In this document: piece by piece, positions 1 through 9,455 of the stretch | How the letters are laid out: the number at the start of each line of letters is the position of its first letter | Position numbering within the stretch: position 1 is the stretch's first letter | Assembly: GCA_032718475.1 (NCBI GenBank) | Contig: JAUCBJ010000620.1 | Location: 1-23,294, forward strand | Direction of reading: 5' to 3' | Source of the DNA: Nemertoderma westbladi | Taxonomy: Eukaryota; Xenacoelomorpha; Nemertodermatida; Nemertodermatidae | DNA length: 23,294 nucleotides | The notes under the pieces: model-generated | Database searches by the model: none | What the model was told of the DNA's origin: nothing | Seen by the model: only the letters and a program-made list of their open reading frames with translations | Program-made: the position numbers and the translations under genes

Positions 1-524
1 ACTTTTGGGTCTTTTCATAACATTTTTTAAATTTTGTGAAACATTTAATCATTTGATTCTCTATGCATTCTTATTATAAAATTTGATGAATTTCACCAAA
101 TAGATCAAACAATTTTGTAAACAAAAAGGTTTCATATGTAGTCGTTTCATAGTAATAGAATCTATCTACAGATGTACACTAAAAGTCTGAATGCATTTTA
201 TTTGAAAAAGGCTCTTTTTCTCAATAATTATTTTTAAAATTGAGTTAATTAATCTAACCTTTTTCACTAATTTCCAGAAAATTTGTTAAAAAAGTCTTTT
301 TTAACTAATTTTGCTGAAAATTAATAAAAAAAAGTATTTTAAACTAATTTTAGCTTATTGTACAGCTAGCTCAAACAATCTTTCGTCTGTACAGTACCGG
401 TTCTTGTACACGGTAACACAGTAGGGCTAGTACACTGTCTGGCTGTACAGTATACTGTAGCAGGACAAGTTGAATACTGAAATTGGTGAGTGGATAGAGC
501 TGTCTCATCCACAGATCCTACAGA
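1..524. other. AT-rich non-coding stretch
   Basis: No ORF of interest and no recognisable RNA gene. From about 360 to 475 the words TGTACA, TACAGTA and ACCGGT recur densely, giving a locally self-complementary patch. Its role, if any, is unknown. Confidence 0.6.
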
Positions 525-647
525 ATGGCTATATTAACAGTACCGGACCTGGTGGTAGGCCTAAATATTGACGATCTGTACGTGCTCAAAAATTTGAATG
601 AGCAAGATGACGTGATGTTTTCGGAGCTACTGACTCAGAAATCTTAG
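525..647 (+). CDS. Small ORF or possible terminal exon, unrecognised
   Basis: A 40-codon ORF starts at the ATG at 525 and stops at TAG 645-647. The peptide has a balanced, protein-like composition: hydrophobic N-terminus, acidic middle (IDDLYVLKNL, NEQDD) and a leucine-rich end. I do not recognise it. The context could fit a last exon. A CCACAG acceptor-like sequence ends at 514, the frame stays open from there to the ATG, and an AATAAA polyadenylation-type hexamer lies at 727-732, about 80 bp after the stop. Against this, the ORF is short enough to occur by chance and the pyrimidine tract before the acceptor is weak. Treat it as a candidate only. Confidence 0.18.
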   Translation: MAILTVPDLVVGLNIDDLYVLKNLNEQDDVMFSELLTQKS

Positions 648-738
648 GATAGCTATCTGAAAGCGTGGGCAGCATTAATAGAGTATTATCGTCGTAAACA
701 ATGATAACGCTGGTGATATTTTTTCAAATAAAACAATA

Positions 739-993
739 GGGACCTATTCGATATAAAAACGTAGCGGAAAACACTATTTTCCATTCATTTTCTTTAGCAA
801 AATTCAGTTATTCTGCCCTCGTGCGTTGAGTTTTCCACTCGTTGGCATTTTAACACTCGCATCGCTCGTTCTAAAAACCTGCTAACTCCTGTAAAACTCA
901 ACCACTCGGACAGAATAGTTGAATTTCGCTAAATTGAAAATGAGTGAAAAAAGCGGTGTCTTCCGCTTATTTTTTTTTGTCGAATAATAGTCC
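739..993. mobile_element. Foldback/MITE-like inverted-repeat element
   Basis: The two halves of this 255-bp stretch are imperfect inverted copies. The left arm (739-826: GGGACCTATTCGA, then AGCGGAAAACAC, TTTAGCAAAATTCAG, TTATTCTG) matches the reverse complement of the right arm (about 905-993: TTATTCGA, AGCGGAAGACACC, TTTAGCGAAATTCAA, CTATTCTG). The centre also pairs, TTGAGTTTT against AAAACTCAA. There is no coding capacity. The exact ends and any target duplication are unclear, so I do not assign a superfamily. Confidence 0.6.
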
Positions 994-1964
994 TTTAATC
1001 TAGCATCGTATGCAATACGTATGCTCTTAATCCTAATGTCATATTACTTCGTTATGATAGTGACCTTGTGCGGCTGTTAATCATGAGGGCAATGCGAGCA
1101 AGGTGATGTGATCACCCTGATAAGTTGGGTAAACAAACGTCCTGTAGGCCGTAAAGCAGGCAACTGGAAGATTGCAGTATATTAATTTGTGTTTGATCCG
1201 GTGTTCCTCGGGGTTCTAACATCACATCACATCACATTTTCTCATTTATTATTTTACACGCAGAAATTCTTCAGCACCGGGGCCTTGACAATAATACCAA
1301 TAGGCACACAAAGCTAAACCCATTGTCAATAATTGATCAACCCAGAAATATTTTGATCCCTTTTAAAAGGCGATTACTGAAAGCGATTTGGAATGGGGAA
1401 GGTAGCTAGCTAGTAATTATTATAGTGCAGTAATAAATACAACAAAGTTAGCAACGATGCCAGAATTTCATTGGTCCATTGTTTTCACCAATGGCGGCAG
1501 TTTGCTTCCTTCCTTCTCTGGTGATGTTACTAAATCGATTTAGTTGGCTTACTATTTATTTTCATATAAAAAGTTTTTAACCATTGTATTTGTATTTTAT
1601 TAGTGTCAATGCTGTGAAATTTTTGAAATTCTACTCTATGGGTAGAGCTTTGCGAATTATATATTTGGAAATATCGATTTCTACGTAGACATATGGGGTA
1701 TATAATTATAATTTTTACGAAATTTTAACGTTGGTGAGTACAATTATTTAATTTTTGTAAAAGTTGTTTGATCTAATAAAATATAATATGTTGGATATTA
1801 AATGTCAAAATTTAATCACAAGGTTTAAGTTGTTTACTAACTACAGTAACACCAGATAAAACAATTAGCACTCGGTTCTTTAGTTAGTTTGTTTTTTAGT
1901 CAATGGAGTGTAATGTAGCATATTACAATGTTTTATAGCACTTCGAATTAATAATCTCATACCT
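994..1964. other. AT-rich non-coding stretch
   Basis: No supported gene. It holds a short ACATC microsatellite (1219-1237) and a ~26-bp motif at 1378-1403 that recurs near 7171-7195. The rest is AT-rich unique-looking sequence. Confidence 0.55.
1219..1237 (+). repeat. (ACATC)n microsatellite
   Basis: About 3.8 head-to-tail copies of the pentamer ACATC are read directly from the sequence. Confidence 0.8.
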
Positions 1965-1966
1965 TA

Positions 1967-2326
1967 AGGCCCGTTCACACTCAACGGAACGGTACACCGC
2001 TGAGTGTGAACGAACCTGCGGTATACGAGCGGTTTCTGAGCGGTAAATGATTTTGATCACCGCTGAATGTAAACGACCCAGCAGGTACGTAGTTTCGCGG
2101 TACACCGTGCTGTGTTTACCGCAGCCCATTAAATAATGTTAATAAAATGATTGTCTAAACTGTTGAATAGGCGACCAGTTACCGAAACGGTACCGTTTAG
2201 TGTGAACGGGCTCTGAGTAGTGTACCCCTGGCTTACCGCTTCAATAACACCAGACTAACCATTGGGTTCAAACTACCTGTCAACGGGTAGTTTACTGCTC
2301 ACGCGCCGGTGATGGTGAACGGGCCT
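1967..2326. mobile_element. MITE with AGGCCCGTTCAC termini
   Basis: The ends are perfect 12-bp inverted repeats: AGGCCCGTTCAC at 1967-1978 and its complement at 2315-2326. TA dinucleotides flank both ends (1965-1966 and 2327-2328), giving a possible TA or TTA target duplication. A second, longer inverted match lies inside. The left end through GGAACGGTAC pairs with GTACCGTTTAGTG followed by TGAACGGGCT at about 2190-2212, so the element looks like a short palindrome of ~245 bp plus an extra right arm. There is no coding capacity, and it is richer in GC than its surroundings. The superfamily is unresolved. Confidence 0.7.
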
Positions 2327-2328
2327 TA

Positions 2329-3763
2329 GGTAGTCTCAGCGGCACGGCGGAAATATCCCAAAGCAAGATACTTGTTTCGACAACAACACCTGATGGAAGC
2401 TCTGTTCAATCTGAGTTAATCTACATGGGGTATGCGTACTGCGGAGTATCATGGGTGGAAGGGCACCATTTCGATCATTCATGACGTCATGGTTTCTCCT
2501 TCAATCGTCATAGTACTGTGTGTTCCAATTGGGTTAAGGTATAAGATACTTTGGGTCTGTTAGGGTGTTATGTTAAGATATGGTGATATATAGGCTCAGG
2601 CGGCAGAAGACACAGATCCTTTGGTGGCCCTGGCCCTCCATCAACAGTTTGCGGCATGCACTTGGTTAAATACCTATATTTGATGGGGTATATTTAATCG
2701 GGAGAAAATGTATGACCAACTGGATGAGCCGAACATCACTCTGCAGAATCACCCCCTCTATTCGCTGTATCCTATTTGCAGGAGCGCGAAAGATCATCAT
2801 GTTCATGATATCATCCCAGGATCATAATTGTTTGTAGGTGACAGCCTGAGGTGAGGTTTAATTCCCTAGGAGACAAGTGCCACTGACTTATGCGATCAAT
2901 CCTTAAATTGGCTAATATTTGTTTAATCAACATTCATGACGTAATTTCACGGGTGATGGATCGCTTCTGATTTTTGAATAATGGTTTATACAGAAGTTAC
3001 AGTACTGCTATGCTACTGACAAGTACACCGCCGCTCAGTGGACATCACCGTGCAAAATATCTATCACGTATGAAGTAATGATTGATTAATTGGTTTCATA
3101 CAAGATGTAGGCCTAGCCCCAGTGATCTTATAATTATTCTTTCTACGTCACTTTGTACTTTTTGCACTGATGATCATCTTAGTTAGGATAATGAAAAAAC
3201 TTAATTTATACAAAATTTATCTATGAAAATGAAAAAGAAGGCAATTTTTCCTAAAAAATGCATATTTTATGTTCAAATACGCCTACCAATACGTATACCA
3301 GCTATACGTACTGTACCACACGTCAGTTGCCTTGATTCGAGTATTCGTTGTATTTCTGGTATTTAGGCATACTGGTACTACCAGACAAATCAAATCACAT
3401 CCCACTCACACCACGTACGTGGACAAGAGAGGTGAAAATGAAATACGGGGAGAAGAAAAGGCAATAATGGGGGAAGGGGTCAAAAGGCAATTTTGTGCAT
3501 TAAACATTACTTTATTATATGAAAAACAAATAGCTGTTTCCCTTAGAACCCATTAATGTATAATTAATAATGTATAGTTAATCTCGATCGTTCATCAAAT
3601 CGAATGTCGATATGTATATATTAATATTATATATATCAATATAATAATATTTAATTAATGTAATATATATCAATATGTATAATGGTAGCATAGCCCATTA
3701 ATACGACAATAATGTGACGATAATAGTATTAATTAAATCATACTTTCAAACTGGTCGGTCACC
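2329..3763. other. Non-coding stretch with AT-rich core
   Basis: No supported gene. A 95-codon ORF at 3269-3556 has no recognisable motif and is probably chance. From 3605 to 3690 the sequence is almost pure A/T with repeated TATATA, ATATTAAT and ATCAATAT words. Confidence 0.5.
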
Positions 3764-3768
3764 AGTTG

Positions 3769-4189
3769 CACAGTGGGCCAGAGTTGGCCAAAATACCCCA
3801 AAGCACCTTTGAAAACCTATAAATACCGCAAATGGCACATTTCTATTAAGCTTTAGCGATTTTTATATTTTCTGCCATGGCAAACAAAAGTGTCATGTGC
3901 CACATGCAAAAAAGTGGGACTTCTGTGCTACTATAGAATTTGAAACCATATGTTAAAGCTTGTAGAAAAGAAATCTGTGCTATTCTTTCTGTGTTTATTG
4001 TGTTTGCCAAATATGCCAATTTTGGCACGTGCCAGAAATGGCACAAAGGCACCCTTTGAGAATTCGAGACCCATCTCAGAAGATTCGCCGCTATCGAAAA
4101 CCCGTACAGGTGAAAATTAATGCCCAAACTATGAATATTTTTCGAAATAATGCATTTTGGCCACAAAACAGGGTTTCTGGCCCACCGTG
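3769..4189. mobile_element. Non-autonomous Transib/RAG-like DNA transposon
   Basis: This 421-bp element is bounded by inverted repeats CACAGTGGGCCAGA (left) and CACGGTGGGCCAGA (right, on the - strand), 13 of 14 identical. It is flanked by a perfect 5-bp direct duplication AGTTG (3764-3768 and 4190-4194). Known of the family: Transib and RAG-type transposons have termini beginning CACWRTG, like the V(D)J heptamer CACAGTG, and make 5-bp duplications. A 9-mer GGCCAAAAT follows each heptamer, 10 bp away on the left (3786-3794) and 20 bp away on the right (4154-4162, reversed). No transposase is encoded. The 106-codon minus-strand ORF inside shows no catalytic motif. The duplication is less GC-rich than typical for Transib, so a different CACNNTG family remains possible. 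Confidence 0.6.
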
Positions 4190-4194
4190 AGTTG

Positions 4195-4767
4195 GCGCCA
4201 AAACTGGAAGCGTCCTTTACTGAGCTTTGCTATTTAACAAAAAACTATTAAATCACATGCTATTTAAGTTCAAGTTTCAGTTTGCTGTTCAAAAGTTCGG
4301 AAATCTGCGATGCGGGATTGGTTGAGAATTAATTTATTCAATCAATTATTTGTTAAACGTCTTACTGTACAGTAGTTGTTAATAAAGAAGCGTATTTTGA
4401 ATTTGGTGTAACTAAAACGCAACAATAAGAATAGGAACCGAAAATATTGTTGATTTAATCTCATGGAAGAGTTATTTCTTACGATATTAGTTTAGCCCCA
4501 GCTTAACCCGCCGAGCTTCATTGAAAATGATATGGTCGATATTACTACGTGCACTTCTGCCAAGTGCAACAAAGTCCTTTGAAGTTTAGAGTTGTATCCG
4601 TTGCCACTATGTAGCTAATGTTTCTGTAAGGTTCCAAGCCTGGAGGGCTTGGAGTTGAAAGATTATACTACTACTGATAGGGCGTCAGGCATTGTAATGT
4701 CCAAGTAGTTCAACACTAACGGTACCTTTTTTTACAGATAAAATAAAATGTCCTCCCGGAGAATGTG
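4195..4767. other. Non-coding stretch
   Basis: No gene, RNA or repeat could be supported here. Confidence 0.5.
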
Positions 4768-4850
4768 CCCCCCCCCCCCCCCCCCCGCTTAGGAAATATG
4801 CCCCCCCCCCCCACGCTTAGGAAATATGCCACCCCCCCTGAATTACACTA
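4768..4850. repeat. Poly-C tracts in a short tandem duplication
   Basis: A C19 run (4768-4786) is followed by GCTTAGGAAATATG, a C12 run (4801-4812), ACGCTTAGGAAATATG again, and a third shorter C run. It is a tandem repeat of the 14-16 bp spacer between homopolymers. The run lengths are prone to sequencing error. Confidence 0.85.
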
Positions 4851-5130
4851 TTTTATTGAAGACTTGTCTGACTCTGAGATTGTATGCACAACTGAACCCA
4901 GCCTATGAAAGAGAGGTCATGTCAGGTCAGATATTATAGGTCATTGATCAAGAAAACTTGCCACCTCCATGCAGCATAAAGGAGGTGCCACCTGTAGCTG
5001 CATAGACCCTCTTACTAGGGCAAATCTGGTCCTGTAACTAGGACCCCCTACGTTCTGGGATAAGGACGCAATTGGTCCTGGATTAAGGACCCATATACTT
5101 GGCTGCAGGGGTATATGGCCTGGCCAGGCA

Positions 5131-5184
5131 GATAGTGATCTGGTGATAGTGATAGTGATATCTGTCTATAGTGATAGTGATAGC
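5131..5184 (+). repeat. GATAGT-type imperfect microsatellite
   Basis: Repeated GATAGT/GATATC hexamers are interrupted by short variants. The tract lies just upstream of the leader of the RTE-like element and may belong to its 5' region. Confidence 0.6.
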
Positions 5185-5228
5185 TGGTCAGGAGTAGAGC
5201 GTTCTCATGTCCACTCTGAGTGCACTTC

Positions 5229-5960
5229 ACTGCGACCTGCACCTGGCAGCAGGGGTACAGGGCATGACCCAGCAGATGAGCTGCACGGCCAATGGTGGGT
5301 CATGTGCGCCAGAGTAGATATGGGTGATGGGCCTCATATCTGATTCCACACCCACCCTGTGGAATGGCAAACCAGGGTGTGGTATATGCCCCGAGAGCTG
5401 ACTCGGCAAAAAAGCACCCCCCAACTCCCACTATGGATTACATTAGTAATGCGGAGGTCAGCCACTAGAGGCCAGTGGAATGACTGGACACAATCGGCCT
5501 CACAGGCGTCAGTTATCTCCTGACCGGCTGCCTGTCTCACCCCCTTCTGGAGAGAGAGAGCGGCAAACAATTATTTCTGGCCCAAACCCTGGGTCACCAG
5601 GGAGGCCAGACTGTGAGGGGGAGAGGGATTCTGGAGTTAGAGGCTACTCTCATGTTCCACCCCGACCAACAAAGCCATTGGTGAATCTGGGGCAAGTCAC
5701 TAGACTAGCCTCAGTAAACACCCTAACACTCGGGTCCCCAATGCGACAAGGTGAGCTGACTGCCTTGGCAGACAAGCTTTCTCTTAGTGCAGTGGGTGTT
5801 CAAGAGCACCGAATGCAGACTGGACAGACTGATGAGGTTCTGATTAAGGACATGGGGGGCGGTTGGCGACTCGCCCTCGCTTCAGCAGATGATAGTGGCA
5901 ATGGTGGAATTGGTCTATTGATGAATCCAACTGCACATTGCAATAAATTGCGCTAGTTTA
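5229..5960 (+). mobile_element. RTE-like non-LTR retrotransposon, 5' end only
   Basis: The stretch starts at the CTGCGACCTG block that is shared with 8990 and ends with a truncated endonuclease. About 450 bp (5229-5686) aligns with 8990-9455 along its whole length. Shared blocks include GCAGGGGT, CGGCAAAAA, CAGTTA..CTCCT, CTACTCTCA and GCCATTGGT. The common left border suggests this is the true 5' end of the family. Because the shared start is retained and the 3' half is missing, the copy is 3'-truncated, which is unusual for non-LTR elements. A related block just upstream (about 5098-5140) may be a further 5' monomer. Confidence 0.65.
5480..5956 (+). pseudogene. Truncated AP-endonuclease domain of an RTE-like element
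   Basis: The 158-codon frame opens in leader-like sequence. From about residue 70 it resembles the N-terminus of the apurinic endonuclease domain of RTE-type elements, the kind often annotated as craniofacial development protein 2-like. Visible pieces are a SVNTLTLGS strand, LADKLSLSAVGVQEHR carrying the metal-binding glutamate of the QE motif, and GNGGIGLLMNP corresponding to the GG(V/I)G strand. In a complete element this domain nicks target DNA to start reverse transcription. Only about 90 of the usual ~230 residues are present. The frame ends at TAG 5954-5956, and the downstream catalytic Asp and His motifs are absent. The start codon is uncertain because the first ~65 residues overlap the conserved leader. 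It is non-functional as it stands. Confidence 0.6.
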
Positions 5961-7989
5961 TCCCCTGGCACATTGGAAACAACACGGGTGTCTGAGATGT
6001 TATGGAAACAACATGGATGTTGATCTGGAACTTGCAAATTATCTGAATGAAATACAGATATGAATCTTTTTTATGTTTTAACATCCATAGATTGAAAAAC
6101 ATTATCATGCAGGGTCGGGCCTACATACTGTACGATAGAGGACTGCTACAATCTTTCAAACAATAGGATTCGTGAATACTTTAATATGGTCTAAACCTTC
6201 ATTATAATTGCATCTGACTGACACTCGCCTTCATCATATCTACAACAGACACTCTATATTATTTATACGGACTTGTATTATCTACATCCTGAACTACACT
6301 TTTAAGATTTAGATCACCGAACCGCTAATGATGTTCAAGTTGACGTTGTTGTGGTGTTAATACCGTGGGACTAATATATTATTTGTGGCACCGTACTTAT
6401 GTTCGACTTTCCCGAAACATACACAATGATTTGCATTCGTACAGAGGAGATAGCTGGGAGTTTCATTCACTTATCAGCATATGATGCAGGTGGCCTACTG
6501 TTGATACCAACTGTACTGCATCTGCAGCACAAAGGCAAGGTAGACCTAATTTTTCTACTACTCTTAGGCTGGCGTAATGTTATAAAAGTTTCACAGGGTT
6601 GTGGTGATAATTGAATGCAATTCCCCATCCAGTGATGCTGAAGTGACCAATAATATTGAGTAATTTCCCCTTGTTCTACATACAATCAAATGATATTTCG
6701 GTAGATAAGCTTGCTTTTATGATATTCAGTGCCAGGTAGCCTTAATTCAATTCAACCCTCTGTGTAAATCGAAATTCAAAGAAAGTCTCCTTAAGGAATT
6801 CCTTCAGTTCCAGAAACATCCTTGAACGTCCTATTGTATTGTATTGATTTTGTTACTGATTTCGTTTTAATACTGTTTTTGCGGTGGTTAACGTTGTGGT
6901 CATTGGTGTTACATTCATCCCTTCTGTAACCCGGATTTCTATTGAAAACCTGAAATTCTTCATATTATGGGGTTAAAATGTAAAGTGAAATATAACATCA
7001 GAAAATCTGGCATACTTCACATCACATCTTATATAAAACATGTAGAGATACTGATTCGTTTATTGTTTTGGTTAGATTCAGCCCTTCTGTATCCTGTGTC
7101 ATGGGCCGTATTTCTCATAGTGGCCATGATAGCCGAGTTTCAGAAAGAATTAGAATCGGACCGGATTCACCGAAAGTGATTTGGCTGGGGAAGGTTAAGA
7201 TTAGAATTCCATATGGTCTTTTAAACTAAGTTCCAACAATCCTATTTGGGGCTAGAAAATGTTGCAATTTGTCAGATGTAGAGCCTTATTTTGACTGGAC
7301 TATGTTCGCATACTATGACCGCCACGTGAAAAACAAATCGACGGTTGTCATGAAGGCATTAAACCAGCAGTACTTCAACTGACAGCCAAGCAGAATTAAT
7401 CAAAGAGCAGGTCTCTGCTATAAATACCAATGATGAACGAAATATGCTGATGCCGGTCAAACAATAAACATATATTTCTACACACTGCTCAGCAATGACT
7501 GACTACAGTCAGACACTTCATCGTGTCTGACAAGGCACGACAAGACGCAACATGTATGTATGGAGGTGGGAAAATTGTCCAGGATAAAATTAATAGTGCA
7601 GGAGGCACTTGTCAGGGGGGCCATTGTCATGCTTCAGATGCAGGGTAAAGATTCCCAATCAGCCATCTTACCTTCCAAAAATAATTTACATTAGCCATTC
7701 TTGCATGTCCAAACTATTCTAGAAAATCCACCATACACTGTATCAGAACGGTTTGAGCACCAGACTGTGATATGTGCATTATATAGGTCATTATAGTTTA
7801 TCGGTAGGCCTACTCTAACTGTACCGGTACTCCATTCTTTTGTAGGTAGCTTAGTATAGCCTAGGCCCTACTTTGTCTGATTGTCTGATGTTCTATTGTA
7901 CTCTTTTCTGATATCATATATCTCTTATGTTATTCTCGTACTTGGCTTCTCACACTCTCCTCTCACCTACCCAAATAATAGTTCATCAG
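5957..7989. other. Non-coding stretch
   Basis: No gene is supported. ORFs at 6399-6614 and 6967-7179 are short and unrecognised. A motif at 7171-7195 (GAAAGTGATTTGG then TGGGGAAGGT) nearly repeats 1378-1403, suggesting remnants of an old dispersed repeat. Confidence 0.5.
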
Positions 7990-8103
7990 CCAATCCTAAG
8001 ATAGATATCCTTATCATGGACATGTTTAGAGCATACAAGAGAAAATGGAGAGATGAGCTTGATTTTAATCATCCCACACCATTCAAACCTGGATGTTGGG
8101 TCA
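7990..8103 (+). CDS. Possible internal exon, unrecognised
   Basis: A 114-bp open segment sits between an acceptor-like sequence and a donor-like GTATAA at 8104. The acceptor is a pyrimidine-rich CTCTCCTCTCACCTACCC tract followed by TCATCAG. The segment is a multiple of three and in phase with the longer open frame 7881-8141. The encoded peptide includes MDMFRAYKRKWRDELD followed by FNHPTPFKPGCWVS, which looks protein-like, with a basic then mixed composition. I do not recognise the family, and no neighbouring exon can be joined to it with confidence. Chance is a real alternative, because the whole 86-codon frame around it is also open and such lengths occur by chance. Confidence 0.2.
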
Positions 8104-8141
8104 GTATAATTACAACTCAGATGAACTATGAAAAGATTTAA

Positions 8142-8989
8142 GATAATTTAAGAGGATCTATCCTTTGCATTGTTTCTTTCTGGTAGATAATTGAAGAGGT
8201 AATTTTGTCCTTAGGCCTATAGGAATAAATACGCACCAGCAAGAGCATATACGATAATTATCAGATTAACAAAATTACTAATGGCAGTCCAAAGTCCATG
8301 GTACGTAATTGCGCCAATGCTAATTATCCTGCATCCCAGCTGCCAAATATGATCAGGGCCAATCTAAGCATTATTATCGAGTGATGCAAGGCATTGCCTA
8401 GCTAGGGTTCAGGGTGCTGCGACAAGGATTGCTACACTTGGAGACAAATACAGCCTCTAGACAAAGTGAATAGCGATAATTGATGGGATTTAGTTTTTGT
8501 AACACTGTGTAAGAATTCAATAATCTATAGAACAGGTTGTGGCTAAAGCTATTGAGGTGTTGGTTATGGTCGTTCATGTTCATATCTGGGAATGGCTGAT
8601 AATTGATTCGGACTTATTTGATAGTGTTTGTACATAGTTAATAATTTATGGCATTAAATCATCGTACGAGATTCCAGAAATATTAGCATTACGTTTCCGT
8701 ATTATTTTCAATTGATACATTGTTGCATGCCATTACAGACCTATCCCGCATATTGCAATACCCGAAATACCCATAAAATGCTGGAATTATTCCAGTGAAA
8801 ATTTTGAAAAAAGATACCGGCAATTAATAATATGCAACAGTTATTATTTATTCTATTTATTATTTATTTGCTTTGTACAGTTCACTGGAACTATTTTGTC
8901 TGCGCTTAAATCGCTCTATTTTAGACATATTCATAGCAAATTAAATTTTCCATAGAATTGTACATATACCTACAACATGTATGTACTCA
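8142..8989. other. Non-coding stretch
   Basis: AT-rich with no supported gene, RNA or repeat. Confidence 0.5.
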
Positions 8990-9455
8990 ACTGCGACCTG
9001 CGCCTGGCAGCAGGGGTGCAGGGCACGGCCCTGCGGCAAGGAGCAGCATAGGAAATGGTGGTCGGTGTAGCTGTGGCTGATGGGATCCGTATCTCATTCC
9101 ACTGCGACATCCACCCTGCTGTGAGCTGGAAAACCACAGCGTTCTATTTGCCCCAATCCGCACAAACTGACGCGGCAAAAATATACCCCAGCCCCAACCC
9201 GCACAAAATGCAATGACTTACCACAATAACACAGGTCAGGCCAAAAAGGGTCAATGGGAACACCGGCTTCGATTGTCCTCGCAGGCGCCAGTTAACTCCT
9301 TTCTGGCTGCATCACTGGCTTACCCCCTACAGGAGAGCAATGAAAACAGTTTTTAGTCCCTTTCCTGGTGACATGTCTGGACAGATTGTGAGAGTGAGAT
9401 AGATTTTGGTGTTGGATGCTACTCTCACATTCCACTCAGCCATTGGTAGCCATGA
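8990..9455 (+). mobile_element. Second, diverged RTE-like 5' leader copy
   Basis: This copy is collinear with 5229-5686, with identity that I judge by eye near 70 percent. It begins CTGCGACCTG right after AT-rich unique sequence, which supports a real element 5' border at this base. Matching blocks include CTGGCAGCAGGGGT, GGCGCCAGTTA against GGCGTCAGTTA, and GCTACTCTCACATTCCAC against GCTACTCTCATGTTCCAC. Homology stops at GCCATTGGT, just before the endonuclease would start, so no coding remains. It may be the 5' stump of the same insertion whose RT lies at 12.3 kb. Frequent C-to-T type changes suggest it is old. Confidence 0.6.

Noticed and set aside
2255-2275. GGGTTCAAACT as a tRNA T-loop
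   Set aside because: No acceptor, D or anticodon stems can be formed around it, and it lies inside a MITE.
3846-4166. 106-codon minus-strand ORF as the transposase of the Transib-like element
   Set aside because: Transib transposases are several times longer, and no DDE-type catalytic pattern is visible.
4163-4171. ACAAAACAG as a RAG nonamer
   Set aside because: It lies in the wrong orientation relative to the right heptamer. The shared subterminal 9-mer GGCCAAAAT is a better-supported signal.
5048-5570. Several minus- and plus-strand ORFs of 60-80 codons
   Set aside because: They fall inside the non-coding leader of the RTE-like element and show no family motifs.
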